Below are positions 14,801-23,251 of a DNA stretch of 53,254 nucleotides, piece by piece. The translations under genes were made by a program, and so were the position numbers. Source of the stretch: an uncultured Eubacteriales bacterium (lineage in GTDB: Bacteria > Bacillota > Clostridia > Christensenellales > Aristaeellaceae). Where the stretch lies: the NCBI GenBank assembly GCA_900315315.1, contig OMYT01000034.1:1-53254 (forward strand), given 5' to 3'. Under the pieces are notes generated by a model. It had not been told where the DNA came from. It did no database searches and worked only from the letters and a program-made list of their open reading frames with translations. Every line of letters begins with the position of its first letter. Within the stretch, counting starts at the first letter, position 1.

Positions 14801-17186
14801 CTTTTCTGTACCCTTTTTGTATTCCATAGGGCCCGAAGCGCGCAGTGGATTTTATCCGTTCCCACCCCGCCATCCGTGCCAGGATACTCCCGATCTTTGT
14901 CCTGTCCTGGGGTCTCAGGAACCGCGGATCCCCTCCAATGCACTCCGTCCAGACCTCTATAACACAGACTTTGTCGATCGGATGAAGCGGTTCATTTGTT
15001 CTTGCGTTCCCGTTAAGAAACATCTTCCTGTCCGCTGTGTCCATCTTGTCCCAGCTAAACGGGACCTCTGTTTCAAGGAAGTCCTGTATCATTCCTTCCC
15101 ATTCGGAGGACTCCCGGTGTTTCTCCTGAGACTCCTGTGCCAAACGCTCCGCTTCTCCTGCGAGATACAGTGGCTCTCCCATCCGCCAGTACATGACGGC
15201 CTCTGCCCATATCTGGTCTACCTGCCCAGGTAGATCGTCAAACACAGACAGCCGCGCTTTATTCTCTCCGACGTCTATAGGCCAGAACCGGCGGTTCCCG
15301 GTATAGTCCCGGAGAAACTCCGCGTCGTTGGATGTTCCGAAGAATACGCACCTTCTCGGGTGCTCCTCCGTCCGCCTTCCATATGCAGCCCGGTAAATGT
15401 CCGTCCTTTTCGACAGGAACTGTTTTACTGCTGCCGCGTCGTACTTGCTCATGGCGCTCAGTTCCCCGATCTCGTTGATCCAGGTGCCCTGAAGCATTTC
15501 CGCTGCTTCCTTTCCTTCAAACGTAGTCAGGGAGTCCGAAAACCATCCTCTCCCCAGTGTCGCCAGCAGGGTGCTCTTCCCTATGCCCTGCGGACCTGCC
15601 AGTATCGGCATATAGTCGTACTTGATCCCACCGACAACAGCCCTTGCCACGGCAGCAGTAAGACTCTTACGCGCTACCGCCCTGGTGTAAATGTTGTCAT
15701 CCGCTCCGAGGTAATCAATGAACAGGGTATCCACACGCCGTGCGCCGTCCCATTCAAGTCCGAAGAGGTAATCACGCACTTCGTTGATCTTGCACCGCCC
15801 TCCCACTATGGAGAGAGCGGCAGACAGCTTGTCCTTCGACGGGATCTGGTAAAAGGTTTCCATATACCACAGGGCCCCGGCGTCGTCCGTATCCGTCCAT
15901 CTGCGCCTTGTGTCTTCGGGGTTCCATGGAAGGCTCCCGACAGACAGGCCACAGCCGGCGAATTCATCGGTCACGATCTTCCCTTTAAGGTTCGGATCGT
16001 TCGTCAGGATCAGGACGAGGTTGTTGATCGTCTTCTGGTATGCGCCGTTCTTCGTGGTCGACAGCTTATGTTTCCAGTCATCGTCCGGCCCTTCCGCTTC
16101 CGGAGGTATCTCTACTCCCGCGAATGCTTCACTTGCCTCCTCCTGCCGTTCTTTCGCCAGCAGATGAGACACCGCTCTATCCTCCAGCGCCAGGTCTTTC
16201 ATGGCCTGGAAGCTCGGGAGCCGGTTAGTCGGGGTTCCTGTTTTCGCGTCGTCGTCTTTATCGCCGAACTTGTGCAGCCGGACCATGTCGAATGCGTTGA
16301 CCAGCTGCCCGCCACACGGATCCGTCGCATGGTGGCTGTACATCCACCGGTCGCCGTCATAGATGATCGCTCCTCCGGAAGTCGTCCCTCCGGTGTACGT
16401 GTAGCGGTCTTCACTCTGCGCCTGGGTGTACATCCCCGGAATGAATTTCTCCATCGCTTCCCGGATCGTGTACGTCCTGCAGAAGGCTCCGACGATACCC
16501 GCCTTAGAAGTGGGGTCCTGCTGTTTCGCCAGCATCCTCTTTTCCACGGCCTTCTCGCCTTCCGCTGTCGGCCATTGTGACGCGTCGTGCCAGTCACCGT
16601 ACATATTAAGAATGCTGTCCGCCCGCAGGAATTCTGCCCCGTATCTCCGGAAGACGTATTCCCCGTCCTTAGACACGGAGGGCCAGAACATCAGCCGGTT
16701 GAGCTCGAAGGTCGTCGGGTCGCAGTAGTCGATCCCGATCAGCTTCGCGACCCTCCTGCAGATCGGTTCATATTCCTCGGTCTCCATGGTCCGGTCTGTC
16801 GGGATGATGATCCTCAGCCTCGGCGCCGCAGGGCGGTGTTTTCTGGTAGAGTACACCGCCGCCGCGCATCCGAGCATCTGCACCGAAGACAGGACCTTTT
16901 CTGTTCCGTTTGCCGGGATGTTGTCGAGATCCAGCGTTATCAGGTCACGGCTTCTTACATTGCCGACCTTGCGCCGTTCCCCCTCGATCGTGCCGCCGAC
17001 AAAACCGCCGACATCCTTACGTGCGTCCTGGTCAGCTTTTGACATCTTCAGGAACTCTCCAAGGGTCTCTGTCCCGCGGATCGGCTTCTCCAGCCGTCCG
17101 CAGAACTCGGCCCACGTCATGGCGGATGTTGGCCACGAGGTCGACCATCTGCCTGATCCTAGGCTTATGTTTAGTTCTCTGTCCAT
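14796..17186 (-). CDS. Prim-pol/VapE-type replicative primase-helicase
   Basis: 796 residues. The N-terminal third resembles an archaeo-eukaryotic prim-pol: LITLDLDNI (residues 83-91) supplies the metal-binding acidic pair, and YSTRKHRPAAPRLRIIIP (about 112-129) the His/Arg motif. The C-terminal half is a VapE-like superfamily 3 helicase with Walker A GPQGIGKST (531-539), Walker B WINEIGEL (569-576) and the sensor-like CVFFGTSNDAEFL. It should prime and unwind phage DNA. It starts 11 nt after the polymerase stop. Confidence 0.85.
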   Translation of the reverse strand: MDRELNISLGSGRWSTSWPTSAMTWAEFCGRLEKPIRGTETLGEFLKMSKADQDARKDVGGFVGGTIEGERRKVGNVRSRDLITLDLDNIPANGTEKVLSSVQMLGCAAAVYSTRKHRPAAPRLRIIIPTDRTMETEEYEPICRRVAKLIGIDYCDPTTFELNRLMFWPSVSKDGEYVFRRYGAEFLRADSILNMYGDWHDASQWPTAEGEKAVEKRMLAKQQDPTSKAGIVGAFCRTYTIREAMEKFIPGMYTQAQSEDRYTYTGGTTSGGAIIYDGDRWMYSHHATDPCGGQLVNAFDMVRLHKFGDKDDDAKTGTPTNRLPSFQAMKDLALEDRAVSHLLAKERQEEASEAFAGVEIPPEAEGPDDDWKHKLSTTKNGAYQKTINNLVLILTNDPNLKGKIVTDEFAGCGLSVGSLPWNPEDTRRRWTDTDDAGALWYMETFYQIPSKDKLSAALSIVGGRCKINEVRDYLFGLEWDGARRVDTLFIDYLGADDNIYTRAVARKSLTAAVARAVVGGIKYDYMPILAGPQGIGKSTLLATLGRGWFSDSLTTFEGKEAAEMLQGTWINEIGELSAMSKYDAAAVKQFLSKRTDIYRAAYGRRTEEHPRRCVFFGTSNDAEFLRDYTGNRRFWPIDVGENKARLSVFDDLPGQVDQIWAEAVMYWRMGEPLYLAGEAERLAQESQEKHRESSEWEGMIQDFLETEVPFSWDKMDTADRKMFLNGNARTNEPLHPIDKVCVIEVWTECIGGDPRFLRPQDRTKIGSILARMAGWERIKSTARFGPYGIQKGYRKV

Positions 17187-17197
17187 GTGACCATTCC

Positions 17198-20098
17198 TTA
17201 ATCTTTCATGTAATAATCTGCTTCAAAACCGGCGCCCTTCAGGATCAGCCCGGGAGCCCAGCTGATCGGGGCGTCCATCAGTGCACAGACGTCTTCGGTG
17301 TGGATCTCGTTCGGGACATCCACGATCACTTCGTCATGCACATGGAACACCAGGTCCCAGCCTTTCGCGTACACCCTGCGGATCGTCTCACAGAGGCAGT
17401 CTCTTGCGATCGCCTGGACACAGTTGTGGACCTTCATAGGCCCGTGTTCCGACATCACATAGAAGCAGTGGTTTGGCCCTGCGTTCCGGATGTCATAAAC
17501 CGGTTCCTCACGTCCGGAGTGGTTAACAGCATATTTTCCGGTATTCCGTGATCCAACCTGTAGAGGATCGTCGTTTCGCCTACTCCGAATCTCTCCGCCG
17601 CTTCTGCGACGGTCATACGGCCCGCCGGTGTGTTTATAAACCGGTTGTTCCTTTTGTTCCTGGCCTGTTCCTTCATCGTTACCCATCTGCAGTTCTCCGG
17701 GCAGTAATCCCCATTCACATCGATCCGGTCGATCGTCAGACCTTTCCGGTACTCCGAGCCCATGTCCTCCAGGAACGCTTCGAAACTCTCCGACCATCTC
17801 CTGCAGACCCGGATGCCCCGCCCGCCGTAGTTCTTCCATGACTGTGCCGTTGGGATCTCGCACCGTTCCTTCATGGAATGCCATACATTCCAGATCGGTG
17901 TGTTCGACATCCCATGTTTTCTGGCAGCCTGGCTGATCAGCTTTCTCCTCATGCACCCGCATGATTTCCGCCTCGCCTTTTGTATCTCGGAAGCGTCGAG
18001 AAGAAACGTTTTCCCGCAGTATCCGCAGCGGACTTTCCAGATTGACCTCCGCCCGTCTGTTCCGGCAAAGGCAAGCACCGTATTTCCATTGAATGTCTTC
18101 CCTGTCAGATCCTTCACTCTCATCTGCCCTTTTCCATCCTTCCGCTGTAAATATCTTGTGGTCCGGGGTCATCCGTACACCGTCAACGCTGATCGTTGAC
18201 TGTATGCCTTTTTCTATTACCCCATCATGCCTTACCCAGCTTTCCCCGTCCCACAGACGGTCTTTTCTCGTTACCTTCATGAGAGGGACAATCCCGTTAT
18301 CGGTGATCACAAGTGTGTCCCCGGAGAGGCAGTTCTCAGTCAGTTTCCCGCCATATGTCGACTCCGGTCCCCACTTGCCGGTCGTCTGTTTGACGCCGTA
18401 GTAGTGAATCGCCGGCTTGCCGAACTGGTTTTCCTTGATATATGGCTTCGGGTAAAAGAGTTTTCTCCCGGTCGGAAGTTCGATCGTCAGGAAGGTCTGA
18501 CCGTATACCAGGTCGCTTTCCATGCGGAAGGTCAGTCTTGCCTTTCCGCCTGCGATTGGGAACACCAGGTCAGCGCCTCCCGCTACACGATCAAACGCGG
18601 CTTCCCCGATCTGGTACCAGAGGGCTACGGTCTTCGGGTGCGATGCCCGCCATTTTTCCACGATGTCCGGGAGATCTTCTTCCGGGATTCCCATGCGTAA
18701 TGCGCCCATCGCGATCATGGATCCCGCTGAGCCCTGGTAACCCAGCGCCAGCGTGGCGATCTTGCCCTTCTGGCGGAGCTCAGCATTGGGCCCGTGTTTT
18801 CCGACAGGAACACCGAACATGGCAGAAGCCGTCTCGCAGTAGATGTCGCCGTTGTTTGCGAAAACATCGGATACCCACTTCTCCCCCGCCATCCATGCGA
18901 TCACCCGTGCCTCGATGGCGGAGAAGTCCGCGATCACAAAATGCCTGCCCTCTGACGGGATGAAAGCTGTCCGGATCAGCTGGGAGAGCGTGTCAGGTAC
19001 GTTCCCGTAGATCATCTTAAGGCCTTCGTAGTTCCCGCTGCGGGTCATCCTCCTGGCCGCGTCCAGCGTGGTAAGGTAATTTCTTGGGAGGTTCTGCAGC
19101 TGCACGAGCCGGCCGGCATAGCGTCCGGTCCTGTTTGCGCCGTAGAACTGGCTCACCCCGCGGATCCGGTCGCCTTCCCCTTTAGCCGTTTCCATCGCTA
19201 CATATTTTTTTATGGAAGTTTTCCCCAGGAGCCTGCGCAGCTCCAGCGCTTCCCTCGCCTCCGGATCCAGATCCTCCTTCTGCAGCTCCTCCTCTACGGT
19301 CAGCTTCTGCAGATCGGATACCCCGCATCCATGTTCCCTCAGCCACGGCAGCAGCTGCGCCGTACTGTTGGGATTAGCAAGGCCTGTCAGCTCTTTTGCC
19401 CGGTCTGTCAGTTCTGCAGTGCTTCTGGCGTCTATTCCCAGGGCTCCCTGTATCAGTTTTTCGTCAACCCTTACACCCAGGGCATTCATCCGGATGTCCA
19501 TCCGCCACAGATCCCATTCGCTTTCCGGCATCGGGAACAGTTTCAACCTCTGCAGGATCGCGTGCTCCGCAACGACGTCCTGGCGGTTGTAATCTACGAA
19601 CAGGTCCCACTTTTCCGGATCATCCTCCGGGTCATGGTATTTCTTTTTGAAGGTCTTGGTTTCTTTCTGCGGATTACAGAAATACCGGATCAGTGCCTTT
19701 CCGGCCATCGCTTTCTTTTTGTCTTCCTCTGGAAGCCCGATCGCTTCACCGGTGTTCGAAAGGCCCGCGGCATATCCGCAGTACAGGGACCATACCATTG
19801 TGCACTGCCAGTGTTCGATCGGAGTACGGTACCCGGCACGGTTTAGTGCATACCATTCAAATGCCGCGTTATACGCGTGTTTGATATATTGCGGATTGGC
19901 CAGGATCGTGGCGATCTTATCCGGGAGCCTGCCGTCTCCTTTTGTAAGGTCAATGACTTCTTCCGGTTCATCGTCTATCTTGTATCCGAACAGCAGGATC
20001 CGGAAATCCGGATCCTGCATATACCGGTAGCTGCCTGTTTTCGATATATCTGCTCCGCTGCGGGTTTCCAAGTCGATGCTGATATGATGCCTGCACAC
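17198..20098 (-). CDS. Family A DNA polymerase containing an intein
   Basis: 966 residues as translated; removing the 303-residue intein leaves 663, the usual size of phage PolA. The N-terminal 3'-5' exonuclease starts SIDLETRSGADI. Polymerase motif A is DFSAIEARVIAWMAG, motif B RQKGKIATLALGYQG and motif C FHVHDEVIVDV. The intein splits KLTEN/CVQAIARDCL between motifs B and C. Start GTG at 20098 has GGAGG 6 nt upstream. It makes phage DNA with the DUF2815 and prim-pol proteins encoded beside it. Confidence 0.95.
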   Translation of the reverse strand: MCRHHISIDLETRSGADISKTGSYRYMQDPDFRILLFGYKIDDEPEEVIDLTKGDGRLPDKIATILANPQYIKHAYNAAFEWYALNRAGYRTPIEHWQCTMVWSLYCGYAAGLSNTGEAIGLPEEDKKKAMAGKALIRYFCNPQKETKTFKKKYHDPEDDPEKWDLFVDYNRQDVVAEHAILQRLKLFPMPESEWDLWRMDIRMNALGVRVDEKLIQGALGIDARSTAELTDRAKELTGLANPNSTAQLLPWLREHGCGVSDLQKLTVEEELQKEDLDPEAREALELRRLLGKTSIKKYVAMETAKGEGDRIRGVSQFYGANRTGRYAGRLVQLQNLPRNYLTTLDAARRMTRSGNYEGLKMIYGNVPDTLSQLIRTAFIPSEGRHFVIADFSAIEARVIAWMAGEKWVSDVFANNGDIYCETASAMFGVPVGKHGPNAELRQKGKIATLALGYQGSAGSMIAMGALRMGIPEEDLPDIVEKWRASHPKTVALWYQIGEAAFDRVAGGADLVFPIAGGKARLTFRMESDLVYGQTFLTIELPTGRKLFYPKPYIKENQFGKPAIHYYGVKQTTGKWGPESTYGGKLTENCLSGDTLVITDNGIVPLMKVTRKDRLWDGESWVRHDGVIEKGIQSTISVDGVRMTPDHKIFTAEGWKRADESEGSDREDIQWKYGACLCRNRRAEVNLESPLRILRENVSSRRFRDTKGEAEIMRVHEEKADQPGCQKTWDVEHTDLECMAFHEGTVRDPNGTVMEELRRAGHPGLQEMVGEFRSVPGGHGLGVPERSDDRPDRCEWGLLPGELQMGNDEGTGQEQKEQPVYKHTGGPYDRRRSGGEIRSRRNDDPLQVGSRNTGKYAVNHSGREEPVYDIRNAGPNHCFYVMSEHGPMKVHNCVQAIARDCLCETIRRVYAKGWDLVFHVHDEVIVDVPNEIHTEDVCALMDAPISWAPGLILKGAGFEADYYMKD
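17423..18331 (-). other. Intein in DNA polymerase (residues 590-892)
   Basis: Block A is CLSGDTLV with Cys1 at codon 18331-18329. Block B is VRMTPDHKIFT with the TxxH pair. Block F is EEPVYDIRNAGPNHCFYV. Block G is MKVHN, followed by Cys+1 of the extein. All residues needed for splicing are present. The roughly 200 residues between blocks B and F are low in recognisable structure because that stretch encodes an HNH endonuclease in another frame. Confidence 0.93.
17455..18123 (-). CDS. HNH/AP2 homing endonuclease nested out of frame in the intein
   Basis: 222 residues read +1 relative to the polymerase frame. The N-terminus MRVKDLTGKTFNGN and WKVRCGYCGKTF resemble NUMOD/zinc-ribbon modules. 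YGGRGIRVCRRWSESFEAF, TIDRIDVNGDYCPENCRWVT and EQARNKRNNR form the AP2-HNH core. MTVAEAAERFGVGETTILYR is a C-terminal helix-turn-helix. The ATG lies just after intein block B with AAAAGGG 4-5 nt upstream; the stop lies in block F. The last 15 or so residues are read-through of block F coding. It should cut intein-less polA alleles. Confidence 0.88.
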   Translation of the reverse strand: MRVKDLTGKTFNGNTVLAFAGTDGRRSIWKVRCGYCGKTFLLDASEIQKARRKSCGCMRRKLISQAARKHGMSNTPIWNVWHSMKERCEIPTAQSWKNYGGRGIRVCRRWSESFEAFLEDMGSEYRKGLTIDRIDVNGDYCPENCRWVTMKEQARNKRNNRFINTPAGRMTVAEAAERFGVGETTILYRLDHGIPENMLLTTPDVRNRFMTSGTQGQTTASM

Positions 20099-20110
20099 AG
20101 CTGCCTCCCG

Positions 20111-20689
20111 TTAGACCGGCAGACCCGTGATCGGATCCACCTGCGGGATGCTGACTCCGGCAAACGCTTCGTCTACGGACGGAGCGGATCCGCCGAGCGG
20201 CTGGCCATCCCTGGTCTTCATGACGTGGTTCAGGCCGCAGCCGATGCCTTTTTTACTGGCGAAGAGGTAGGGATAGAAGTTGATGTTCACCCATCCGTAG
20301 ATCCCGGAGTATACGTCGCTCTCGTTGAGGATCGGCTGGCGCTGCGCGTCAACGATCTTCGGCGGATGATCCGGATTGGCGTTGCAGTTGATTACCCAGT
20401 GGCCCCGGCACTCTTCGCCGTAGGTCTCGCCGCTAGCCTTTACGCCGTCCCCGTCGTGGACGGTAGTTGCCACGATGGCCGGTGCCTGCCCGTTCCATTT
20501 GGTCTGCATCCCGATCTGCTTCGCTGCTTCGATGGCAGCGTCGATCTGGGCCTTTGCTTTCGTGTTGCTCTTCGGCAGCAGTGCTACCAGTGAATACTTG
20601 GGATCCTGCCCCGGCATGTTGCTGTAGGGCTTGAAGACGTGTACATAAGAAAGTCTGCATTCTCCGATTGTGATGGTATTAGCGTTCAT
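20111..20689 (-). CDS. DUF2815 family protein (SSB-like)
   Basis: 192 residues. ECRLSYVHVFKPYSNMPGQD, KYSLVALLPKSNTKA, GHWVINCNANPDHPPKIVDA and DVYSGIYGWVNINFYPYL are conserved marks of DUF2815, a predicted OB-fold single-strand DNA-binding family always found beside phage PolA and DUF2800. It probably coats ssDNA at the replication fork. It starts just downstream of the tRNA-like RNA locus. Confidence 0.88.
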   Translation of the reverse strand: MNANTITIGECRLSYVHVFKPYSNMPGQDPKYSLVALLPKSNTKAKAQIDAAIEAAKQIGMQTKWNGQAPAIVATTVHDGDGVKASGETYGEECRGHWVINCNANPDHPPKIVDAQRQPILNESDVYSGIYGWVNINFYPYLFASKKGIGCGLNHVMKTRDGQPLGGSAPSVDEAFAGVSIPQVDPITGLPV

Positions 20690-20742
20690 TCGTTTTCCTC
20701 CAATGATTGATTAATAATTGTGTCCTCTCGGCCAAGAGATAA

Positions 20743-20893
20743 TCGGAACGGAAGGAATCGAACCTTCTCGGTGGTTATTCCCCTGTTTCTTCTGTCAAGA
20801 CCGCTCTTTCACAGAGTCAAGGCTACCTTGCTCAAAAGTGTCCTATTACCCACGCCCGCCCCTGCGGGAGGATCCCCAATCTCCTACGTTCCG
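20743..20893 (-). ncRNA. tRNA-like domain 2 (TLS-2), 151 nt
   Basis: It begins CGGAACG and ends CGTTCCG-A, a perfect 7-bp acceptor stem. After TA there is a short GGAG/CTCC arm in the D-arm position, and near the 3' end a perfect T arm (GAAGG-TTCGATT-CCTTC). Where an anticodon arm should be there are about 90 nt with local hairpins such as CCCGC-AGGG-GCGGG and CAAGG-TAG-CCTTG. No CCA is encoded. It is not an ordinary tRNA. Confidence 0.6.
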
Positions 20894-20898
20894 GAAGT

Positions 20899-20935
20899 GC
20901 CTGTCTTTCCAGGCTGTCAACATTCTTTCATGTTG
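20899..20935 (-). ncRNA. Tandem hairpins with identical GAAAGA loops
   Basis: Two adjacent stem-loops on the minus strand read CAACAT-GAAAGA-ATGTTG and GCCTG-GAAAGA-CAGGC. The stems differ but the 6-nt loops are the same. They lie between the two tRNA-like domains, so the whole segment 20743-21111 may be one structured RNA. Longer pairings (CAGTGG/CCACTG, GTCTAG/CTAGAC) occupy the rest of the interval. Confidence 0.55.
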
Positions 20936-21050
20936 TCACGGTTGTCTAGGTGAGCATCCCGTTTCTGCTTGTACCGCTAGACTCAGCCCCTTATTTCAGT
21001 GGCCTAATTTTGGGTGTCTTAGTGTACGCGTCCACTGCCACAGAACTACC

Positions 21051-21111
21051 TCGGAACGGTGGGATTCGAACCCACGACACAATTTCCTCTAACCAACTGA
21101 GTTACGTTCCG
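21051..21111 (-). ncRNA. tRNA-like domain 1 (TLS-1), 61 nt, no anticodon arm
   Basis: The same acceptor as TLS-2 (CGGAACG/CGTTCCG, discriminator A). The D arm TAACTCAGTTGGTTAGAG is canonical and the T arm GTGGG-TTCGAAT-CCCAC is perfect. Only 11 nt (GAAATTGTGTC) separate them, so there is no anticodon stem-loop. It could be a tRNA that lost its anticodon arm, or the tRNA-mimic part of a larger RNA as in tmRNA. Confidence 0.65.
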
Positions 21112-21166
21112 AAATGAGCCTGGCTGGGTCGACCGGGGCAGTCGTGTCAGGCTCGTGTGATGTAAT

Positions 21167-21733
21167 TTAGTGTTGATTAATAATTTTGTGATTCCGACTT
21201 GTATTTCGATTCTGTTCTGCTATCGTTGTCCACCGGCAGTTATCGGGAGAATACCCTAAATCATTGTTGATTCTGTCAATAGTACAGGTTCCCCGTTTGG
21301 CTTTCTCATCGTACCCGGATTCGAGTGCCCATTTTCGAAACGATAGGTAATCATCTTTCCATTCTTTACATACTGATATTCCTCTGCCGCCGTATCTCGG
21401 ATATCTTTTGACGTTTGGGTTATAACAACGTCCTTTTATGCCCTTCCAGATTTTGTATAGTCGTTCGTTGGTGCACCCGTGCGTTCTTTTAAAGTTTCCC
21501 CGTTTATGAATTGTCATATCTCCACATGTTTTTGTGTCTCCATTTCTCAAGTGACTGACAGAAACAATTTTTGTATTTCCACAATCGCATTTGCAAATCC
21601 ATTGGGTGAACGTTTGCCCGCTCGGCAACCGCCCGTTTTCTGCGCGTTCAACTACAGTCAAATTTCCAAATCGTTGCCCAGTTAAATCTTTTACAGTACC
21701 CGTATATATCGCCCCCTTTCCGGTACCCACCAC
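21167..21733 (-). CDS. Free-standing HNH/AP2 homing endonuclease
   Basis: 188 residues of the same family as the nested intein nuclease. VKDLTGQRFGNLTVVERAEN, WICKCDCGNTKIVSVSHLRN, CYNPNVKRYPRYGGRGISVC and CTIDRINNDLGYSPDNCRWT with EQNRNTSRN form the zinc-ribbon plus AP2-HNH layout. Start GTG at 21733 gives the longest frame; the true start may be later. It sits between the tRNA-like RNA and a small gene, and probably spreads itself by cutting a nearby site. Confidence 0.88.
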   Translation of the reverse strand: MVGTGKGAIYTGTVKDLTGQRFGNLTVVERAENGRLPSGQTFTQWICKCDCGNTKIVSVSHLRNGDTKTCGDMTIHKRGNFKRTHGCTNERLYKIWKGIKGRCYNPNVKRYPRYGGRGISVCKEWKDDYLSFRKWALESGYDEKAKRGTCTIDRINNDLGYSPDNCRWTTIAEQNRNTSRNHKIINQH

Positions 21734-21737
21734 GCTG

Positions 21738-22058
21738 CTAGGGCAGTTCGCGGCCGACTATCCTCTCGGCCAGCTCCCTGTTATCCCAGTATTTGTTTAT
21801 CGTCTCCCATCGGAACCCTTTTGACGCTGTCTGTTCTCTTGTGTATCCCATAGACTTAAGCCAGAACAGGTATCTGATATGACGATCCCGAAAATGGCAC
21901 TGTATTGATGATATTCCCGTGATTTCTATATCAGGATATCGTTCCTTCCAGAGTGATTTCAGAATGGTCAGATCACACAGGTTGAGGTTCCCTCCGTACG
22001 AAAAGTCTTTCCGTTTGACAGCTGTAATAAAAGCCTGCCGCCGTTCGTCATTTGTCAA
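21738..22058 (-). CDS. Hypothetical phage protein
   Basis: 106 residues, helical and basic (RRQAFITAVKRKDFSYGG; WLKSMGYTREQTASKGFRWE). It is coupled to DUF2800 by a 4-nt overlap. The stop lies 4 nt before the endonuclease start, so the endonuclease may have inserted right behind it. The function is unknown. Confidence 0.6.
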   Translation of the reverse strand: MTNDERRQAFITAVKRKDFSYGGNLNLCDLTILKSLWKERYPDIEITGISSIQCHFRDRHIRYLFWLKSMGYTREQTASKGFRWETINKYWDNRELAERIVGRELP

Positions 22059-23251
22059 AACGGCACCTCCTCAAAGGCCTCCTCTACCGAAGGCACGTTC
22101 GTGATCGCAGGCCTCTTGTCTGATGCTTTGACCAGTGCCGGCTTTCCGGGTTTCTTCTCCACATACTCTCCGACAGCTTCTTCGAAGGCCTTCTTCCCGA
22201 CGACCTTCTCCAGTGCTGCCAGCGTCAGCGCTTTCCGTTCGTACATCATCGTTTCCGGGATTCCGGAATCCTGCAGCGCTTTGAATGCGGCTTCCTGGTC
22301 TGTCCATTCTCTGGATCCGCGTCCTTCTACCGCTTTATAGCCCGGGATCTCATCCCCGGCCAGGCAGGTGCTCAGTGCGTAATCCTGCAGGTCCTTCAGC
22401 CATTTCGCAACGTCTTCGCCTTTTTCCAGGTACTGCCCGACCTCTTCATTCGTGATCAGCGGAGGCAGCTTCCCGACGTCGCCGAATGCCATCTGGATGT
22501 TATAATCCGCCCTTGCCCTGCACTGCTGCCTTGCCCTGCAGAACCTGCATTGTTCTTCGCCGGGATTATAATCTCCCAGGCCTTTGCTTGCCAGCTCGGC
22601 CCGTTCCTTCGCATACTGCCCGAAGCTTAACAGCTCTTCGGAAGATATCTCCCAGGTCGAAGGATTGACGGTCAGCCTGGGCTGTATGATCGTCATGGAT
22701 ACCCGCCTGATGTCGTATACCAGGCTGAATTTCTTCCATGCCCCGAGGGCATACAGCTGCATCTGCGTGTTGTTCTCTGCTTCGACCCGGACGCCTTTCC
22801 CGAATTTGAAGTCTACTACCCGGAGGATGTCACCTCCGATCATGATGCAGTCGGCGGTTCCGAACCCGTCGGGCACCCAGTCGGAGAGATCCAGCCTGGT
22901 CTCCAGGGCAATATGCGGTTTCTCCGGGAAGGATAAAGCCATAAGGTCCAGTTCGTCGGCATAATTGTCCGTGAATTCTTCCATCTCATCAAAATAGAGA
23001 GGATCCTTCCGGATCTTGTTCAGTTCTCTGGTCGCAACGCTCTTGGCGATGTATCCGCTGTCACCCTTTTTGAAAAGCTTCTGCCGGGCTTTTATCTCGC
23101 AGATCTCATGCGCTACCGTTCCTTCCCTCGCGGCTTCTGAGGTCGTATCTGGAAACTGTTTTTCCAGCTGCGCGGAAGGCGGGCACGCGATCCACCTGCA
23201 GGATCCGGACGCTGTAAGGGATGCGTGCATCCTGCTGCTGTGGTCCGCCAT
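22055..23251 (-). CDS. DUF2800 family nuclease-like protein
   Basis: 398 residues. HSSRMHASLTASGSCRWIAC at the start, GTVAHEICEIKARQKL, DCIMIGGDILRVVDFKFGKG with the DxK-like core, and CRFCRARQQCRARADY near residue 235 are typical of DUF2800, a RecB/Cas4-like PD-(D/E)xK family linked to phage PolA and DUF2815. The four-Cys cluster may hold an Fe-S centre. The role in replication-linked DNA processing is inferred from context. Confidence 0.88.
   Translation of the reverse strand: MADHSSRMHASLTASGSCRWIACPPSAQLEKQFPDTTSEAAREGTVAHEICEIKARQKLFKKGDSGYIAKSVATRELNKIRKDPLYFDEMEEFTDNYADELDLMALSFPEKPHIALETRLDLSDWVPDGFGTADCIMIGGDILRVVDFKFGKGVRVEAENNTQMQLYALGAWKKFSLVYDIRRVSMTIIQPRLTVNPSTWEISSEELLSFGQYAKERAELASKGLGDYNPGEEQCRFCRARQQCRARADYNIQMAFGDVGKLPPLITNEEVGQYLEKGEDVAKWLKDLQDYALSTCLAGDEIPGYKAVEGRGSREWTDQEAAFKALQDSGIPETMMYERKALTLAALEKVVGKKAFEEAVGEYVEKKPGKPALVKASDKRPAITNVPSVEEAFEEVPF

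Noticed and set aside
15360-16580. 406-codon plus-strand open frame opposite the prim-pol/VapE gene
   Set aside because: It mirrors a strongly supported minus-strand gene with clear Walker motifs; its own translation is Arg/Pro-rich and matches nothing.
20743-21111. tmRNA (ssrA) as the identity of the tRNA-like locus
   Set aside because: The overall length fits, but there are two complete acceptor/T-arm sets, no tag-peptide ORF, and no G-rich 5' end as in tmRNA.
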